This document shows positions 16,705 to 26,901 of a stretch of 62,368 nt of DNA, piece by piece. The DNA is from an uncultured Lachnospiraceae bacterium. Lineage in GTDB: Bacteria; Bacillota; Clostridia; Lachnospirales; Lachnospiraceae. A program made the position numbers and the translations under genes. Position 1 is the first letter of the stretch; each line of letters begins with the position of its first letter. The stretch spans positions 1 through 62,368 of the forward strand of contig CATKXR010000021.1 of the NCBI GenBank assembly GCA_949840805.1, read 5' to 3'. The notes beneath the pieces were generated by a model. The model worked only from the letters and a program-made list of their open reading frames with translations. It was not told the origin of the DNA and did not search any database.

Positions 16705-17961
16705 TTAATTCGACTTACGGTTAATGTATTCCGTCCGGATCTTTGAGTAAATAAATTTCTGGCTGTGGTACAGCCCATAATAACCGGACAGCGTGAAACT
16801 GATGGCAATGCCGATCACAAAATACGGCATGGCCTCAAAACCAAACAGCTCAAAGGCCAGAAACATGGTGGACACCGGACAGTTCGTCACGCTGACGAAA
16901 AGGCACACCATGCCGACTGCCGCGCACAGCCCCGGTGATATCCCAAAAAGGGCGGCTACGGTGTAACCGAAGGTGGCTCCCACACACAAGGTCGGCACGA
17001 TCTCACCGCCTTTAAACCCCGCCCCCAAAGCCACTGCCGTAAACAGAATTTTCATGAAAAAGGCATAATAAGGAACCGCCTCGCCTTCAAAACATTTTTC
17101 AATCAGATGGAGCCCGCCCCCATTATAAAGACGATCTTTAAAGATCAGGGTCATCACAATATAGATTCCGCTTCCTGCCACGATCCTCCAATATGGGTTC
17201 GGGAAATACGTCCGGTATAAAGAACAGCTCTTATGCATGGCCATGCATAAAAGAATCCCTATGACAGCGCACAAAATCCCCAATGCCACCGTCAGGGCCG
17301 CGCCCTGCAGGTCAAAGCCAGGCACCAGGCCCACATCATAATGCTCTGCTTCCATCCCGAACTTTCCGGCCACGGCCGAACCGATAAAAGAAGAAAACAA
17401 ACAGGGAATCAGCGCCGCGTAATACATGGTTCCGATGCTGACTACTTCCATGGAAAATACTCCCGCCGCCAGCGGTGTGCCGAACAGGGCCGAAAAACAG
17501 GCGCTCATGCCGCACATGATGGCAACTTTTCTGTCTTTTTCATCCAGCCGTATTATCTTTCCCATAAGATTCCCCAAAGCTCCCCCAAGCTGCAGGGCCG
17601 CTCCCTCCCGGCCCGCGGACGCGCTGACCATATGGCTCAGGATCGATGAGACAAAGATCAGCGGCGCCGTGACAACCGGTATGGTCTCCTGGGAGGATAC
17701 GGATTCCAGGATCAGATCCGTACCCTTGTTTTTATCCTCGTGCCCGATATGGTATAACCATACAATGATAATCCCCGCAACAGGCATCAGAAAAACCGTC
17801 CAGTGATGCTCCTGCCACAGTCTTGTGGCCAAAATCACTCCATGCCCGAAGACACTGCCGATTATGCCTACCAGAAGGCCGATCACGACGGAAATAACCG
17901 TCCATTTTATTAAGTACTGTATATTATCTGCTAAAGGTGTATTTTTCTGACCGTACTTCAT
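16705..17961 (-). CDS. ClC-family chloride channel or proton/anion antiporter
   Basis: A 418-residue polytopic membrane protein with about ten membrane segments. The ClC signature GREGAALQLGG carries the gating glutamate, and GAGFKGGEIVPTLCVGATFG matches the second conserved selectivity region (GxFxP-like). There is no C-terminal CBS pair, as is usual for short bacterial ClCs. It probably moves chloride or another small anion. The gene ends 17 bp before the Rpn-like remnant and begins 9 bp after ilvA, so it may be co-transcribed with ilvA. Confidence 0.92.
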   Translation of the reverse strand: MKYGQKNTPLADNIQYLIKWTVISVVIGLLVGIIGSVFGHGVILATRLWQEHHWTVFLMPVAGIIIVWLYHIGHEDKNKGTDLILESVSSQETIPVVTAPLIFVSSILSHMVSASAGREGAALQLGGALGNLMGKIIRLDEKDRKVAIMCGMSACFSALFGTPLAAGVFSMEVVSIGTMYYAALIPCLFSSFIGSAVAGKFGMEAEHYDVGLVPGFDLQGAALTVALGILCAVIGILLCMAMHKSCSLYRTYFPNPYWRIVAGSGIYIVMTLIFKDRLYNGGGLHLIEKCFEGEAVPYYAFFMKILFTAVALGAGFKGGEIVPTLCVGATFGYTVAALFGISPGLCAAVGMVCLFVSVTNCPVSTMFLAFELFGFEAMPYFVIGIAISFTLSGYYGLYHSQKFIYSKIRTEYINRKSN

Positions 17962-17970
17962 AGCTTTTCT

Positions 17971-19191
17971 TTACATTCCTTTTGATTTGACCAGTTTCGG
18001 CCGGTATCCTTCATCGTTTAACCTCTGCACGATCTGGTTCTTATGGATGGTTCCTTCCGCCTCCAGGGTGATCCGAAGCTCCACTGCCGCGTTCCGGTTA
18101 ATGCTGATAAACTGGTTGTGTTCCAGCTTAATGACATTTCCCTTTTCTTCCGCTAACAGGGTGGAGACCTTGGCCAGCTCACCGGGTTTATCCGGCAGCA
18201 GAACGGACACGGTAAAGATCCGGTCCCTCTGGATGAGCCCGTGCTGCACCACCGAAGACATGGTGATCACATCCATGTTACCTCCGCTTAAGATGGAAAC
18301 GATCTTTTTCTTCTGGACATTCATGTGTTTTAATGCCGCCACAGTGAGGAGGCCGGAGTTTTCCACAATCATCTTATGGTTCTCCACCATGTCCAAAAAC
18401 GCCACAATCAGTTCCGAATCTTCGATGGTGATTACATCATCCACGTTTTCCTGCAGATAGGGAAACAAGGTCTCTCCCGGATGATGGACCGCCGTACCGT
18501 CGGCAATGGTGCTGACGGCAGGGAGGTTCACCACCTTCCCCGCCTTTATGGACGCCTGCAGGCAGGCGGCTCCCGACGGCTCCACGGCGATCACTTTGAT
18601 CTTCGGATTGAGGAGCTTTGCCAGGGCAGACACGCCGGTACACAGCCCGCCTCCCCCCACCGGCACCAGGATATAGTCCACCGTAGGCAGCTCTTTGATG
18701 ATCTCCATGGCAATGCTCCCCTGACCGGCCGCCACATCCAGATCGTCAAAGGGATGGACAAAGGTGTATCCCTTTTCTGCAGCCAGGCCATAAGCATGTT
18801 CACACGCCTCGTCAAAATCATTTCCGTAGAGGACCACCTCGGCGCCTAAGTTCCGGGTGCGGTTTACCTTGATGAGAGGCGTGGTAGTCGGCATCACGAT
18901 CACTGCCTTAGCCCCTGCCAGCTTCGCCGCATAGGCCACCCCCTGGGCATGGTTGCCCGCCGAAGCAGCGATCAGCCCTCTCTCCTTTTCCTCCGGGCTT
19001 AAGGTACTGATCTTATAGTAAGCGCCCCTGACCTTATACGCTCCCGTCACCTGCATATTTTCCGGCTTAAAATACACCTTGTTGCCTGTCTGGCCTGAAA
19101 AATATTCACTGTACACCAGTTTCGTCTCCTGGATGACCTTCTGCACCACTTCCGATGCTTCTTCAAATTTCTCCAACGTCAGTTTTTCCAT
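17971..19191 (-). CDS. ilvA: Threonine ammonia-lyase with ACT domain
   Basis: A PLP enzyme deaminating threonine to 2-oxobutyrate. The PLP-lysine motif lies in TGAYKVRGAY, the phosphate-binding glycine loop in VPVGGGGLCTG, and SAGNHAQGVAYA is present. Residues about 325-406 form an ACT-type regulatory domain, giving the roughly 400-residue form common in Firmicutes. The start at 19191 is chosen because GGAGG lies at normal spacing; an ATG at 19203 would overlap that site. ilvA is used here in the broad sense (ilvA/tdcB). Confidence 0.93.
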   Translation of the reverse strand: MEKLTLEKFEEASEVVQKVIQETKLVYSEYFSGQTGNKVYFKPENMQVTGAYKVRGAYYKISTLSPEEKERGLIAASAGNHAQGVAYAAKLAGAKAVIVMPTTTPLIKVNRTRNLGAEVVLYGNDFDEACEHAYGLAAEKGYTFVHPFDDLDVAAGQGSIAMEIIKELPTVDYILVPVGGGGLCTGVSALAKLLNPKIKVIAVEPSGAACLQASIKAGKVVNLPAVSTIADGTAVHHPGETLFPYLQENVDDVITIEDSELIVAFLDMVENHKMIVENSGLLTVAALKHMNVQKKKIVSILSGGNMDVITMSSVVQHGLIQRDRIFTVSVLLPDKPGELAKVSTLLAEEKGNVIKLEHNQFISINRNAAVELRITLEAEGTIHKNQIVQRLNDEGYRPKLVKSKGM

Positions 19192-19218
19192 CTTTTCCTC
19201 CATTTTATCCTGGGCCTC

Positions 19219-20151
19219 CTATGCCTTTATCTGAAACAATGCATTTACAAAATCTCCGGAATTGAATTTCTGCAGGTCGTCGATCTTCTCCCCGATTCCC
19301 ACATATTTCACCGGAATCCCCAGCTCTGACTGGATGGCCACCGCGATTCCTCCCTTGGCCGTGCCGTCCAGCTTCGTGAGGATGATCCCCGTAATGTCCG
19401 CCACCTCCATAAACTGTTTTGCCTGGGACATGGCGTTCTGGCCCGTGGTGCCGTCTAAGACCACCAGGGTCTCCCGGTAAGCTCCCGGAAATTCCTTATC
19501 TATGATCCGGTTAATCTTTTTCAGCTCCTCCATCAGGTTCTTCTTATTATGGAGCCTTCCCGCCGTATCGCAGATAAGCACGTCTGCCTTCCTCGACCTG
19601 GCGGCGGCGATGGCATCATAGATAACCGCGGCTGGATCAGATCCCTCCTGCTGGGCGATGATCTCCACGCCTGCCCGGTTCGCCCACTCCGTGAGCTGTT
19701 CGATGGCGGCGGCCCGGAAAGTATCCGCCGCTGCCAGGACAACCCGTTTCCCGGCGTCCTTAAGCTGCCCGGCCAGCTTTCCCACGGAAGTGGTCTTCCC
19801 CACGCCGTTGACCCCGATCACCAGGACCACGGAAGTGCGGTTCTCAAATTCGTATGCATTTTCTCCCAGGTTCATCTGATCCTTGATCGAGTCAATAAGA
19901 AGCTGCCGGCATTCTCCCGGTTCCTTAATATGCTGTTCTTTCACCCTTTTCCGCAGGTTTTCCATGATGGAGGCAGTAGTCCGGATCCCTAAATCCCCCA
20001 TGATCAGCGTCTCTTCCAGCTCCTCATAAAAATCCTCGTCAATCGCCGAAAAACCGCTGAAAATCGAATCCATGCCAGAGACAATATTGTCCCGGGTCTT
20101 GGCCAGCCCGTCTACCAGACGACTGAAAAATCCCTTTTTCTTTTCTTCCAT
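19219..20151 (-). CDS. ftsY: Signal recognition particle receptor FtsY
   Basis: The SRP-receptor GTPase docking ribosome-nascent chain complexes to the membrane. An N domain (residues 1-90) precedes the G domain with P-loop [35 protein letters not shown] and [10 protein letters not shown]. The start at 20151 ([12 protein letters not shown]) has GGAGGGAG upstream; an extended reading frame adds 14 unlikely residues. It follows smc in the order smc-ftsY, conserved in Firmicutes. Confidence 0.97.
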   Translation of the reverse strand: MEEKKKGFFSRLVDGLAKTRDNIVSGMDSIFSGFSAIDEDFYEELEETLIMGDLGIRTTASIMENLRKRVKEQHIKEPGECRQLLIDSIKDQMNLGENAYEFENRTSVVLVIGVNGVGKTTSVGKLAGQLKDAGKRVVLAAADTFRAAAIEQLTEWANRAGVEIIAQQEGSDPAAVIYDAIAAARSRKADVLICDTAGRLHNKKNLMEELKKINRIIDKEFPGAYRETLVVLDGTTGQNAMSQAKQFMEVADITGIILTKLDGTAKGGIAVAIQSELGIPVKYVGIGEKIDDLQKFNSGDFVNALFQIKA

Positions 20152-20218
20152 ATCCGATTTTCTCCCTCCGCATTCTTCTATCCTCACAATCATGCCTCTT
20201 TACCGATGATTATATGCC

Positions 20219-23200
20219 CTATGCATCAAGCTGGTCCTCTATCAGATTTACCGAAACCAAAGCAGACACCCCCTTCTCCTGCATCGTAATCCCATACAGC
20301 CGGTCCGCCGCCACCATTGTCCCTCTTCTGTGGGTAATCACGATAAACTGCGTGTTCTTTATCAGCTTATGAAGATATCCGGCAAAACGGTCCACATTCG
20401 AATCATCCAGGGCCGCTTCGATCTCGTCCAGCAGGCAAAAGGGCGATGGCTTCAGGTTCTGGATGGCAAACAACAGGGAAATGGCAGTCAGTGCCTTCTC
20501 CCCGCCGGAAAGCTGCATCATATTCTGCAGCTTTTTCCCCGGCGGCTGGGCGATGATCTGGATTCCGGATTCCAGGATATCCTCCCCTTCCATCAGTTCC
20601 AGGGTGCCATGCCCTCCCCCGAACAGTTCCTTAAATACCCGGTCAAACTCATTCCGGATTTCCCGGAATTTTTCTTCAAACTGGCGGCGCATCCCGGTAT
20701 CCAGCTCCTCGATTATCTGAAGAAGCGTTTTCTCTGCTTCTGCCAGGTCGTCATGCTGGGTTTTCATAAATTCGTATCTTCCGGAAATCTCCTTATAATC
20801 TTCAATGGCATTGACATTCACATTTCCCAGCGCCCGGATGGCGTTCTTTAATTCTTCGATTCTGCCCCGGATCTCGGAGACCACGGACAGATCCGGGTCA
20901 CGCAGAGGTTTGGCGGTAGTGAAGGTCAGCTCGTACTCATTCCACATATAATTCACATGGCTCTCCAGTTTTTCTTCCAGCTTTTCCCTCTGGTTCTGGA
21001 GACGGAACAAGTCCTTGTCCAGGCGGCCGGCACGCCCGGCCAGCTCTTCCCTCTTTCCGAATATCTCCTTCTGCTCCTTCGCCATGGCTTCCCGGCGGCT
21101 TTTCAGCTCCTCTGACTGCCGCCCCAGGTCTTCCCGGCGGCTTATCGTATCTTCAATCTTTTTCTGCAGTTCTTTTATCTGCTGCCGTTTCGTCTCAATA
21201 ATCCGGCCCGAATCTTTTGTTCCGGCCTTCAGCCCGTCTGATTCCTCTTCCAGGCGGCCGATCTCCTGGCTTACACGCCGGATATTTTCCGTCACAAAAT
21301 CGACCTGCTGTTTTAAACCTGCCGCTTTCAGACGTGCCTCTTCCAGTTCGTGGGCCAGGTTTTCCCTTGTCTGCCTGGCCTGTTCCATCAGCCCTGCAAG
21401 CTCTTCCACATCCTGGCTGGCCTGTTCGTTCTGCCGGATCAGCCGGCTGGAATCCTCGGCAAGTTTCCTCCGGTTGTCCTCAATCTCCTGGATCTGCATC
21501 TCTAACTGCTCGTTTTCCAAAATAAGATCCTTTGCCGAATCGCGGATTTCGTCCCGTTTATCTTCCAGCCTGGCCACATTATTGCGCAAAGTGTTTTGGT
21601 TTAAGGACTCTTCGTGTCCCCTGTTTTTTATCCGGTCTAATTCCTCCTGCTTTTCCTTTAAAAGCCCTTCCTTGATTGACAGCTCCTCCTGGAGCCGTTC
21701 TGCCATAGCCATGGCCTTTTTGCAGGCCTCCTCCAGTTCCTCTAACTCCCGCTTCCTTCCCAGAAGGTTGCTGGAATTTTTAAAAGCGCCTCCCGTCATG
21801 GAGCCTCCCGCGCTTAAAAGCTCGCCCTCCAGGGTAACAATCCGCAGGGAATACCGGTATTTTTTGGCGGTCTGTATGGCCCGGTCAATATCGGTGGCTA
21901 CCACCACCCTCCCCAGCAGGTATTTTGCCAATACCTGGTACTGGGGTTTTACACGGACAAGGTCGCTGGCCAGCCCGATTATCCCCGGCTCCTTCAATGC
22001 TTCCGGCTGGGAAAATCCTCCTTTCTGCCCGATACTGGCCAGAGGAAGGAAAGTCACCCTGCCGTATTTGTTTTTCTTTAAATATTCGATGAGCTGTTTT
22101 GCCGTCTGGTCGGAATCCGTCACCACATTCTGGATGCTTCCTCCCAGCGCCGTCTCAATGGCTGTCTCATACTGTTTTTCGGTAGTAATCAGATCCGCCA
22201 CCACCCCGTGGATCCCGTGGACCCGGTCCCGGGCTTCCATGACCCGGCGGATGCTGTTGCCATACCCCTCATACCGTTCCGCCAGATTCCTCAGTGACTC
22301 CAGCCGGGCGCCTGCCGCCTGATAATCCTGCTGTTTCTGGTTCAAGCCGCGGGTGAGACGGCGGACATCCTGGCTGCAGGTTTCTATCTCCTCTTCGCAC
22401 CTGGCCTGTTCCAGCATAAGCTCTGCCATCTTCCGGTCGGAGAGCTCCAGCTTCTCCTGCTCCGACTCGATCCGCTCTTCCTGGGCCGACTCGTCGCTTT
22501 TGCACCGGAGAAGACGCTGGCACACCTCGGAGCGGCGGACCTGAATCTGTTCCAGCATGGTCTCATACCGCTGCTGTCTGGCCGTCAGGGAAGCCTTTTC
22601 ATTGAGGCTGTCTATAATGCTTCCCTTTCCTGCCTCGATCTTCTGGTCAAGCATCATGATCTGCTCGTCTTTTTTCCGAAGCCCTTCCTCTGCTTCCCGG
22701 AGCCTTTCGCCGCTTTCCCTCGCCTGGCTGCGGATCCCGGCCCCGTCCTTTTCATATTCCGCAAGCTGGACTTTTTTCTCCTGCCGTTCTTTTTCGATGG
22801 CCTCCATCCGGGCGTTGATATGGTCCGCATTCATCTGTTCGGTATTGATCTGCTCGCCCAATACGTTGATCTGCCCTTCCAGGCTTCCCTTTTCCATTTC
22901 CGCATGGCTGAACTGTTCTCTTTTTTCCGTAATCTCATTCTCCAGCCCGGCAAGCCCGGCCTCCAGGCGGCCATAGGCCTCTTTTTCCGCCTCCGACTGC
23001 CTGGCAGTCTCTTCTATATCGCCGGCCACGATGCGTTCGCGTTTTCCCACCTCGTCAAGCTGGCCCCGGATCATATCCGATTCGATCAGAAACAGGTTAG
23101 CATCATATGTCTTTAACTGCTCACGCAGGTTTAAGTATTTTTTTGCGGCCTCGGACTGACGGAAAAGAGGCCCCACCTGCTTCTCAAGCTCTGCCAGGAT

Positions 23201-23779
23201 GTCTCCCACCCGGACCAGGTTCTGCTTCTCGTCTTCCAGCTTTTTCTGGGCAATGGCCTTCCTGCGCTTAAATTTGACGATTCCTGCAGCCTCGTCAAAC
23301 AATTCTCGTCTGTCTTCCGGCTTGCTGCTCAGGATCTTATCGATCTGTCCCTGGCCGATAATGGAATATCCCTCTTTTCCGATGCCCGTGTCGTAAAAAA
23401 GTTCGCTGATATCCTTCAGCCTGCATGCGCTGCCGTTGATGCGGTATTCGCTTTCACCGGAACGGTAAAGCCTCCTGGCCACAGTCACCTCGTCATAATC
23501 AATGGCAAGCTGGTGGTCTGAATTGTCCAGGGTGATCGCCACGTAAGCAAATCCCTGGGGCTTGCGCAGCTCGGTGCCGGCAAAGATTACATCCTGCATG
23601 CTGGCTCCCCGGAGCTGCTTGCTCCTCTGTTCCCCGAGCACCCATCGGACGGCATCCGCCACATTGCTTTTTCCGCTGCCGTTCGGCCCCACAATCCCGG
23701 TGATCCCGTTGTGAAATTCAAACAGGATCTTGTTGGCAAAGGACTTAAATCCTTGTATCTCTATGCTTTTTAAATACAT
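20219..23779 (-). CDS. smc: Chromosome segregation protein SMC
   Basis: An 1186-residue SMC ATPase that compacts and segregates the chromosome with ScpA and ScpB. The N-terminal Walker A is GPNGSGKSN. Long coiled coils surround a hinge at about residues 510-680. The C-terminal head has the signature [10 protein letters not shown] and Walker [12 protein letters not shown]. Length is normal. It overlaps the end of rnc by 10 bp, so the two are translationally coupled. Confidence 0.98.
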   Translation of the reverse strand: MYLKSIEIQGFKSFANKILFEFHNGITGIVGPNGSGKSNVADAVRWVLGEQRSKQLRGASMQDVIFAGTELRKPQGFAYVAITLDNSDHQLAIDYDEVTVARRLYRSGESEYRINGSACRLKDISELFYDTGIGKEGYSIIGQGQIDKILSSKPEDRRELFDEAAGIVKFKRRKAIAQKKLEDEKQNLVRVGDILAELEKQVGPLFRQSEAAKKYLNLREQLKTYDANLFLIESDMIRGQLDEVGKRERIVAGDIEETARQSEAEKEAYGRLEAGLAGLENEITEKREQFSHAEMEKGSLEGQINVLGEQINTEQMNADHINARMEAIEKERQEKKVQLAEYEKDGAGIRSQARESGERLREAEEGLRKKDEQIMMLDQKIEAGKGSIIDSLNEKASLTARQQRYETMLEQIQVRRSEVCQRLLRCKSDESAQEERIESEQEKLELSDRKMAELMLEQARCEEEIETCSQDVRRLTRGLNQKQQDYQAAGARLESLRNLAERYEGYGNSIRRVMEARDRVHGIHGVVADLITTEKQYETAIETALGGSIQNVVTDSDQTAKQLIEYLKKNKYGRVTFLPLASIGQKGGFSQPEALKEPGIIGLASDLVRVKPQYQVLAKYLLGRVVVATDIDRAIQTAKKYRYSLRIVTLEGELLSAGGSMTGGAFKNSSNLLGRKRELEELEEACKKAMAMAERLQEELSIKEGLLKEKQEELDRIKNRGHEESLNQNTLRNNVARLEDKRDEIRDSAKDLILENEQLEMQIQEIEDNRRKLAEDSSRLIRQNEQASQDVEELAGLMEQARQTRENLAHELEEARLKAAGLKQQVDFVTENIRRVSQEIGRLEEESDGLKAGTKDSGRIIETKRQQIKELQKKIEDTISRREDLGRQSEELKSRREAMAKEQKEIFGKREELAGRAGRLDKDLFRLQNQREKLEEKLESHVNYMWNEYELTFTTAKPLRDPDLSVVSEIRGRIEELKNAIRALGNVNVNAIEDYKEISGRYEFMKTQHDDLAEAEKTLLQIIEELDTGMRRQFEEKFREIRNEFDRVFKELFGGGHGTLELMEGEDILESGIQIIAQPPGKKLQNMMQLSGGEKALTAISLLFAIQNLKPSPFCLLDEIEAALDDSNVDRFAGYLHKLIKNTQFIVITHRRGTMVAADRLYGITMQEKGVSALVSVNLIEDQLDA

Positions 23780-24468
23780 GTCTGCTCCCTCAGCGTCAGT
23801 ATGCCGCGGTAGGCAGCCACCTGTTCCGCCGCCTTCTTTGTCCTCCCCATACCTCTGCCGATCTCTTCTCCGTCCAGCAAAGCCCTCACCTCAAAGGACT
23901 TGTTGTGGTCCGGCCCGCTCTCTTTTAAGATCTCATATTCCAGCGGCCGGCCGTCCTCCCTTGCCTGCACAATCTCCTGCAGGATAGTCTTGCTATCAAA
24001 AAAGAGCTGCTTGTGTTCCAGATCATTCAATACAAACCGATAGACGAACTCTTTTGCATTAGCAAAACCACCATCCAGGTAAATAGCCCCGATAAGGGCC
24101 TCCATGGCGTCCGATACCACGGAATTGCGGTTCCTTCCCCCCGTGCTCTCTTCTCCTTTTCCTAACATCAGGTATGAGCCAAGCTCAATCTCTGACGCGC
24201 AGAATGCCAGGGTAGGCTCGCAGACCACGCTGGCCCGGATCTTTGTCAGCTCCCCCTCCGGCTTATCCGGATAATTGTGATACAGAAAATCACTGGACAC
24301 CACCTCCAGCACCGCATCGCCTAAAAACTCCAGCCGCTCATTGCACTGCAGCTTGTCTATATTGTGTTCGTTGGCAAAAGAACTGTGGGTCATGGCCTGG
24401 CGCAAAAACCTCCGGTCCTGAAAATGATAGCAGATCTTTTTTTCCAGCTCTCTCAAATCCCGATTCAT
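23770..24468 (-). CDS. rnc: Ribonuclease III
   Basis: A double-strand-specific endoribonuclease for rRNA and mRNA processing. The catalytic signature NERLEFLGDAVLE is near residue 40, a second acidic segment DAMEALIGAIYLD is near 115, and a C-terminal dsRNA-binding domain ends in KKAAEQVAAY. The start at 24468 (MNRDLRELEKK) is preferred over an upstream ATG whose extra residues do not fit the family. It lies between acpP and smc. Confidence 0.96.
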   Translation of the reverse strand: MNRDLRELEKKICYHFQDRRFLRQAMTHSSFANEHNIDKLQCNERLEFLGDAVLEVVSSDFLYHNYPDKPEGELTKIRASVVCEPTLAFCASEIELGSYLMLGKGEESTGGRNRNSVVSDAMEALIGAIYLDGGFANAKEFVYRFVLNDLEHKQLFFDSKTILQEIVQAREDGRPLEYEILKESGPDHNKSFEVRALLDGEEIGRGMGRTKKAAEQVAAYRGILTLREQTCI

Positions 24469-24602
24469 AAACAATCCCTTTCCACTCCCTGTAAAATGGC
24501 AGGCTCCCTCACTGTCCATATGGAAGGGGCGCCGCCCAGATCCGGGAACTGTCCCTTATCTGAAACGCGCCCCCTTTAGGAACCATGATCATGCGGATTC
24601 CT

Positions 24603-24833
24603 TCAGCTCAGTGCATTCTTGATCTGCTCTACCGCATCGCCTACCGTGACGATCTGCTCCGCCGCGTCTGTGGGAATCTCGATATCAAACTCTTCCTCAA
24701 TCCCCATCACGATCTGAAAAATATCCAGGGAATCCGCCCCCAGATCCTCCACAAATGTGGTCTCCATGGTAATCTCACCAGCCTCCACATTCAGCACCTC
24801 GGCAATAATGCCCTGCAGCTTTTCAAATTCCAT
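24603..24833 (-). CDS. acpP: Acyl carrier protein
   Basis: A 76-residue acidic carrier of growing acyl chains in fatty-acid synthesis. The phosphopantetheine attachment serine lies in LGADSLDIF, close to the canonical DSLD motif. It is 15 bp downstream of plsX, with which it is probably co-transcribed. Confidence 0.97.
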   Translation of the reverse strand: MEFEKLQGIIAEVLNVEAGEITMETTFVEDLGADSLDIFQIVMGIEEEFDIEIPTDAAEQIVTVGDAVEQIKNALS

Positions 24834-24848
24834 AATGATCTCCTTTCT

Positions 24849-25865
24849 TTACTGTTCCCGGGCCTCTTCTTTAGCCTCCAGGCTTTCTTTGATTTTCTCG
24901 TTGATTTTCTGTTCTTTAAAGGTGACACACTGGATGATGGAGTTGCTCACCTCCCGCGCCCCGGCGCTGCCGTGTGTCTTCACTACCAGGCCCTTCAGGC
25001 CTAAAAGAGGGGCTCCGCCATATCGGGAAGCGTCAAAGGCCTTCAGCGTCTGTTTTAAGGCAGGCTTTACCAACAGCGCGCCGATCTTGCTGCGCAGGCT
25101 GCCCATCATGCCCTTTTTGACCATGGATATCAGGGTGGAGCCGGTTCCCTCATAAAGCTTTAAGATCACGTTGCCGGTAAATGCCTCGCATACGATCACG
25201 TCCGCGCCCCCATGGGGAATCTCCCTGGCCTCAATGCTTCCGGTAAAATTAATGTCACGGCATTCCTTTAAGAGCGGGAAGGTTTCTTTTACCAGGGCAT
25301 TGCCTTTTTCCTCCTCCGCGCCGATATTGACGATGCCGACCCTCGGCCGCGAAATTCCGATCACATGCTCCATGTAGATCGACCCCATCCGGGCAAACTG
25401 CACCAGATGGGACGGGCGGGCATCCACATTGGCTCCGCTGTCCAAAAGCAGGGAGACCCCCTTTTCCGTAGGGATCAGCGCCCCAAAGGGAGGACGCTCC
25501 ACACCTTTTAACCGTCCTACGATCACCTGGCCGCCCACCAAGATGGCGCCGGAGCTGCCCGCCGAGACAAAGGCATCCGCCTCCCCGGATTTCACCAGGT
25601 TCATACCCACCACAATGGAGGAATCTTTCTTCCGGCGCACTGCATTGACCGGCGGCTCTTCTGTCTCGATCACCTCAGAAGCCGGAATAAGCTGAACCTG
25701 CTTTTTGGGATAAGTATATTTAGAGAGTTCCTTTGACACCGCCTCTTCCTTTCCCACCAGCAAAACCTGGATATCCGATCTGTGGGATACGGCGTCCACC
25801 ACGCCTTTTACGATCTCACTGGGGGCATTGTCCCCTCCCATTGCGTCAACTGCTACTTTGATCAT
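24849..25865 (-). CDS. plsX: Phosphate acyltransferase PlsX
   Basis: Converts acyl-ACP to acyl-phosphate for phospholipid synthesis. It starts with the family's MIKVAVDAMGGDNAP and contains GSSGAILVGG and LLDSGAN. The length of 338 residues is normal. The start at 25865 has GAGGAG upstream; the longer frame is discarded. The rpmF gene often found just upstream in other Firmicutes is absent here, replaced by the SIR2 gene. Confidence 0.96.
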   Translation of the reverse strand: MIKVAVDAMGGDNAPSEIVKGVVDAVSHRSDIQVLLVGKEEAVSKELSKYTYPKKQVQLIPASEVIETEEPPVNAVRRKKDSSIVVGMNLVKSGEADAFVSAGSSGAILVGGQVIVGRLKGVERPPFGALIPTEKGVSLLLDSGANVDARPSHLVQFARMGSIYMEHVIGISRPRVGIVNIGAEEEKGNALVKETFPLLKECRDINFTGSIEAREIPHGGADVIVCEAFTGNVILKLYEGTGSTLISMVKKGMMGSLRSKIGALLVKPALKQTLKAFDASRYGGAPLLGLKGLVVKTHGSAGAREVSNSIIQCVTFKEQKINEKIKESLEAKEEAREQ

Positions 25866-25950
25866 ACCGTTCTCCTCTCCCGTACCTGCCGGTCTTTCCA
25901 CTCCGGTCATTTTTAAAACTGCCCTTGGCCGTGGAACTTTCACAGTAAAT

Positions 25951-25979
25951 AATATACTAAATTATGTTTTATAAATCAA
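25951..25979 (-). promoter_or_regulatory. Promoter of the plsX-acpP-rnc-smc-ftsY run
   Basis: On the minus strand, TTGATT (25979-25974) and TATATT (25956-25951) are separated by 17 bp in an AT-rich gap upstream of plsX. No clear FapR- or FabT-type operator was recognised. Confidence 0.6.
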
Positions 25980-26008
25980 TAAGAATTTCTTAAATATTGC
26001 AATCTGTG

Positions 26009-26881
26009 TTAGATATTGTCCGGATACCTGCCCGAGTCGTTTCCGAGCAGCTCCAGCACGGCGTATGCCCTCCTCCCCAGCTCCTCCGAAAGCCTGACTT
26101 TCCCGGCCCGCTCCTCCACTTCTTTCGGGAGCCGGTACAGATCGATCACCTCCAGCCCTTTCCCCTCATAATACTTCCGCAGATAATCCTTCCCCGCGTG
26201 CAGGCTGCTTGAGAGAAAGTAATTCCGGTGCATTTCCTCCTTCACATGCATTTCCTCCGCAATGTATTCAATCCAACTGACAAAGGTCTTCAGATTGTAA
26301 TCATTCAGGGAATAGCCCACAAACAAAAACACATGGTCAATCAGCAGGGACTTCAAAAAGGTCTCCATCAGCCGATGGGTATGAGAATAATGAAGGTAAT
26401 CGTCCTCCTTGAACACCAGCTTTTTTGGCTGGCGGATATCCCCGTGCAGCTTTAAGAGATAATGGGCGGAAATCCCGGTCATCAAATCCCGGTCGTCCCG
26501 GATCACCTGGTACTCCCCGGCCGCCTGGTCCAGCAAAGTGTCAAAATTCGTCGTCACAATATGCTTTGGGCGGAGGGACACGATCAGCTCATCCAGCAGG
26601 TTGGGGCCGATATCCTCCGGCAGCATGGACTTAATCAGGGAATAATAAGAAGAATGGCCTTCACTCTCGTCCAGGCAGTAATAATACTGAGGGATCCGGA
26701 TATATTCTTCCGTAGCCAGGCGCCCCTTCGTGGGATAACCGATCTCCTCCGCAAAAGCCTGGACCATCTGCCCCCAGGTAGGAAGGCCGGAATTCTTCGA
26801 CACTCCGGCCCCCACGAAAATCACCAGTTTCTCCCGGTTTAAAGCAAGCGACATATCCTCTATCATCTCATAAAAAGTCAT
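26009..26881 (-). CDS. SIR2-domain protein
   Basis: A 290-residue protein consisting mainly of a SIR2-like domain. It has FVGAGVSKNSGLPTW (NAD-binding glycine loop), TTNFDTLLD, the KLHGDI histidine motif and VGYSLND. Stand-alone SIR2_2-type domains act in several antiphage systems as NAD-depleting effectors, while other family members are uncharacterised. It begins 20 bp after the ABC-F stop with AGGAGG at its start, so it probably shares the ABC-F transcript and its leader control. No partner such as a TIR, Argonaute or STAND protein is adjacent. Confidence 0.85.
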   Translation of the reverse strand: MTFYEMIEDMSLALNREKLVIFVGAGVSKNSGLPTWGQMVQAFAEEIGYPTKGRLATEEYIRIPQYYYCLDESEGHSSYYSLIKSMLPEDIGPNLLDELIVSLRPKHIVTTNFDTLLDQAAGEYQVIRDDRDLMTGISAHYLLKLHGDIRQPKKLVFKEDDYLHYSHTHRLMETFLKSLLIDHVFLFVGYSLNDYNLKTFVSWIEYIAEEMHVKEEMHRNYFLSSSLHAGKDYLRKYYEGKGLEVIDLYRLPKEVEERAGKVRLSEELGRRAYAVLELLGNDSGRYPDNI

Positions 26882-26901
26882 AGCGTCCCTCCTATCCCAA
26901 C

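Noticed and set aside
21015..22322. Long plus-strand serine-rich ORF antisense to smc
   Set aside because: Composition is that expected of the reverse complement of a coiled-coil gene; no start signals.
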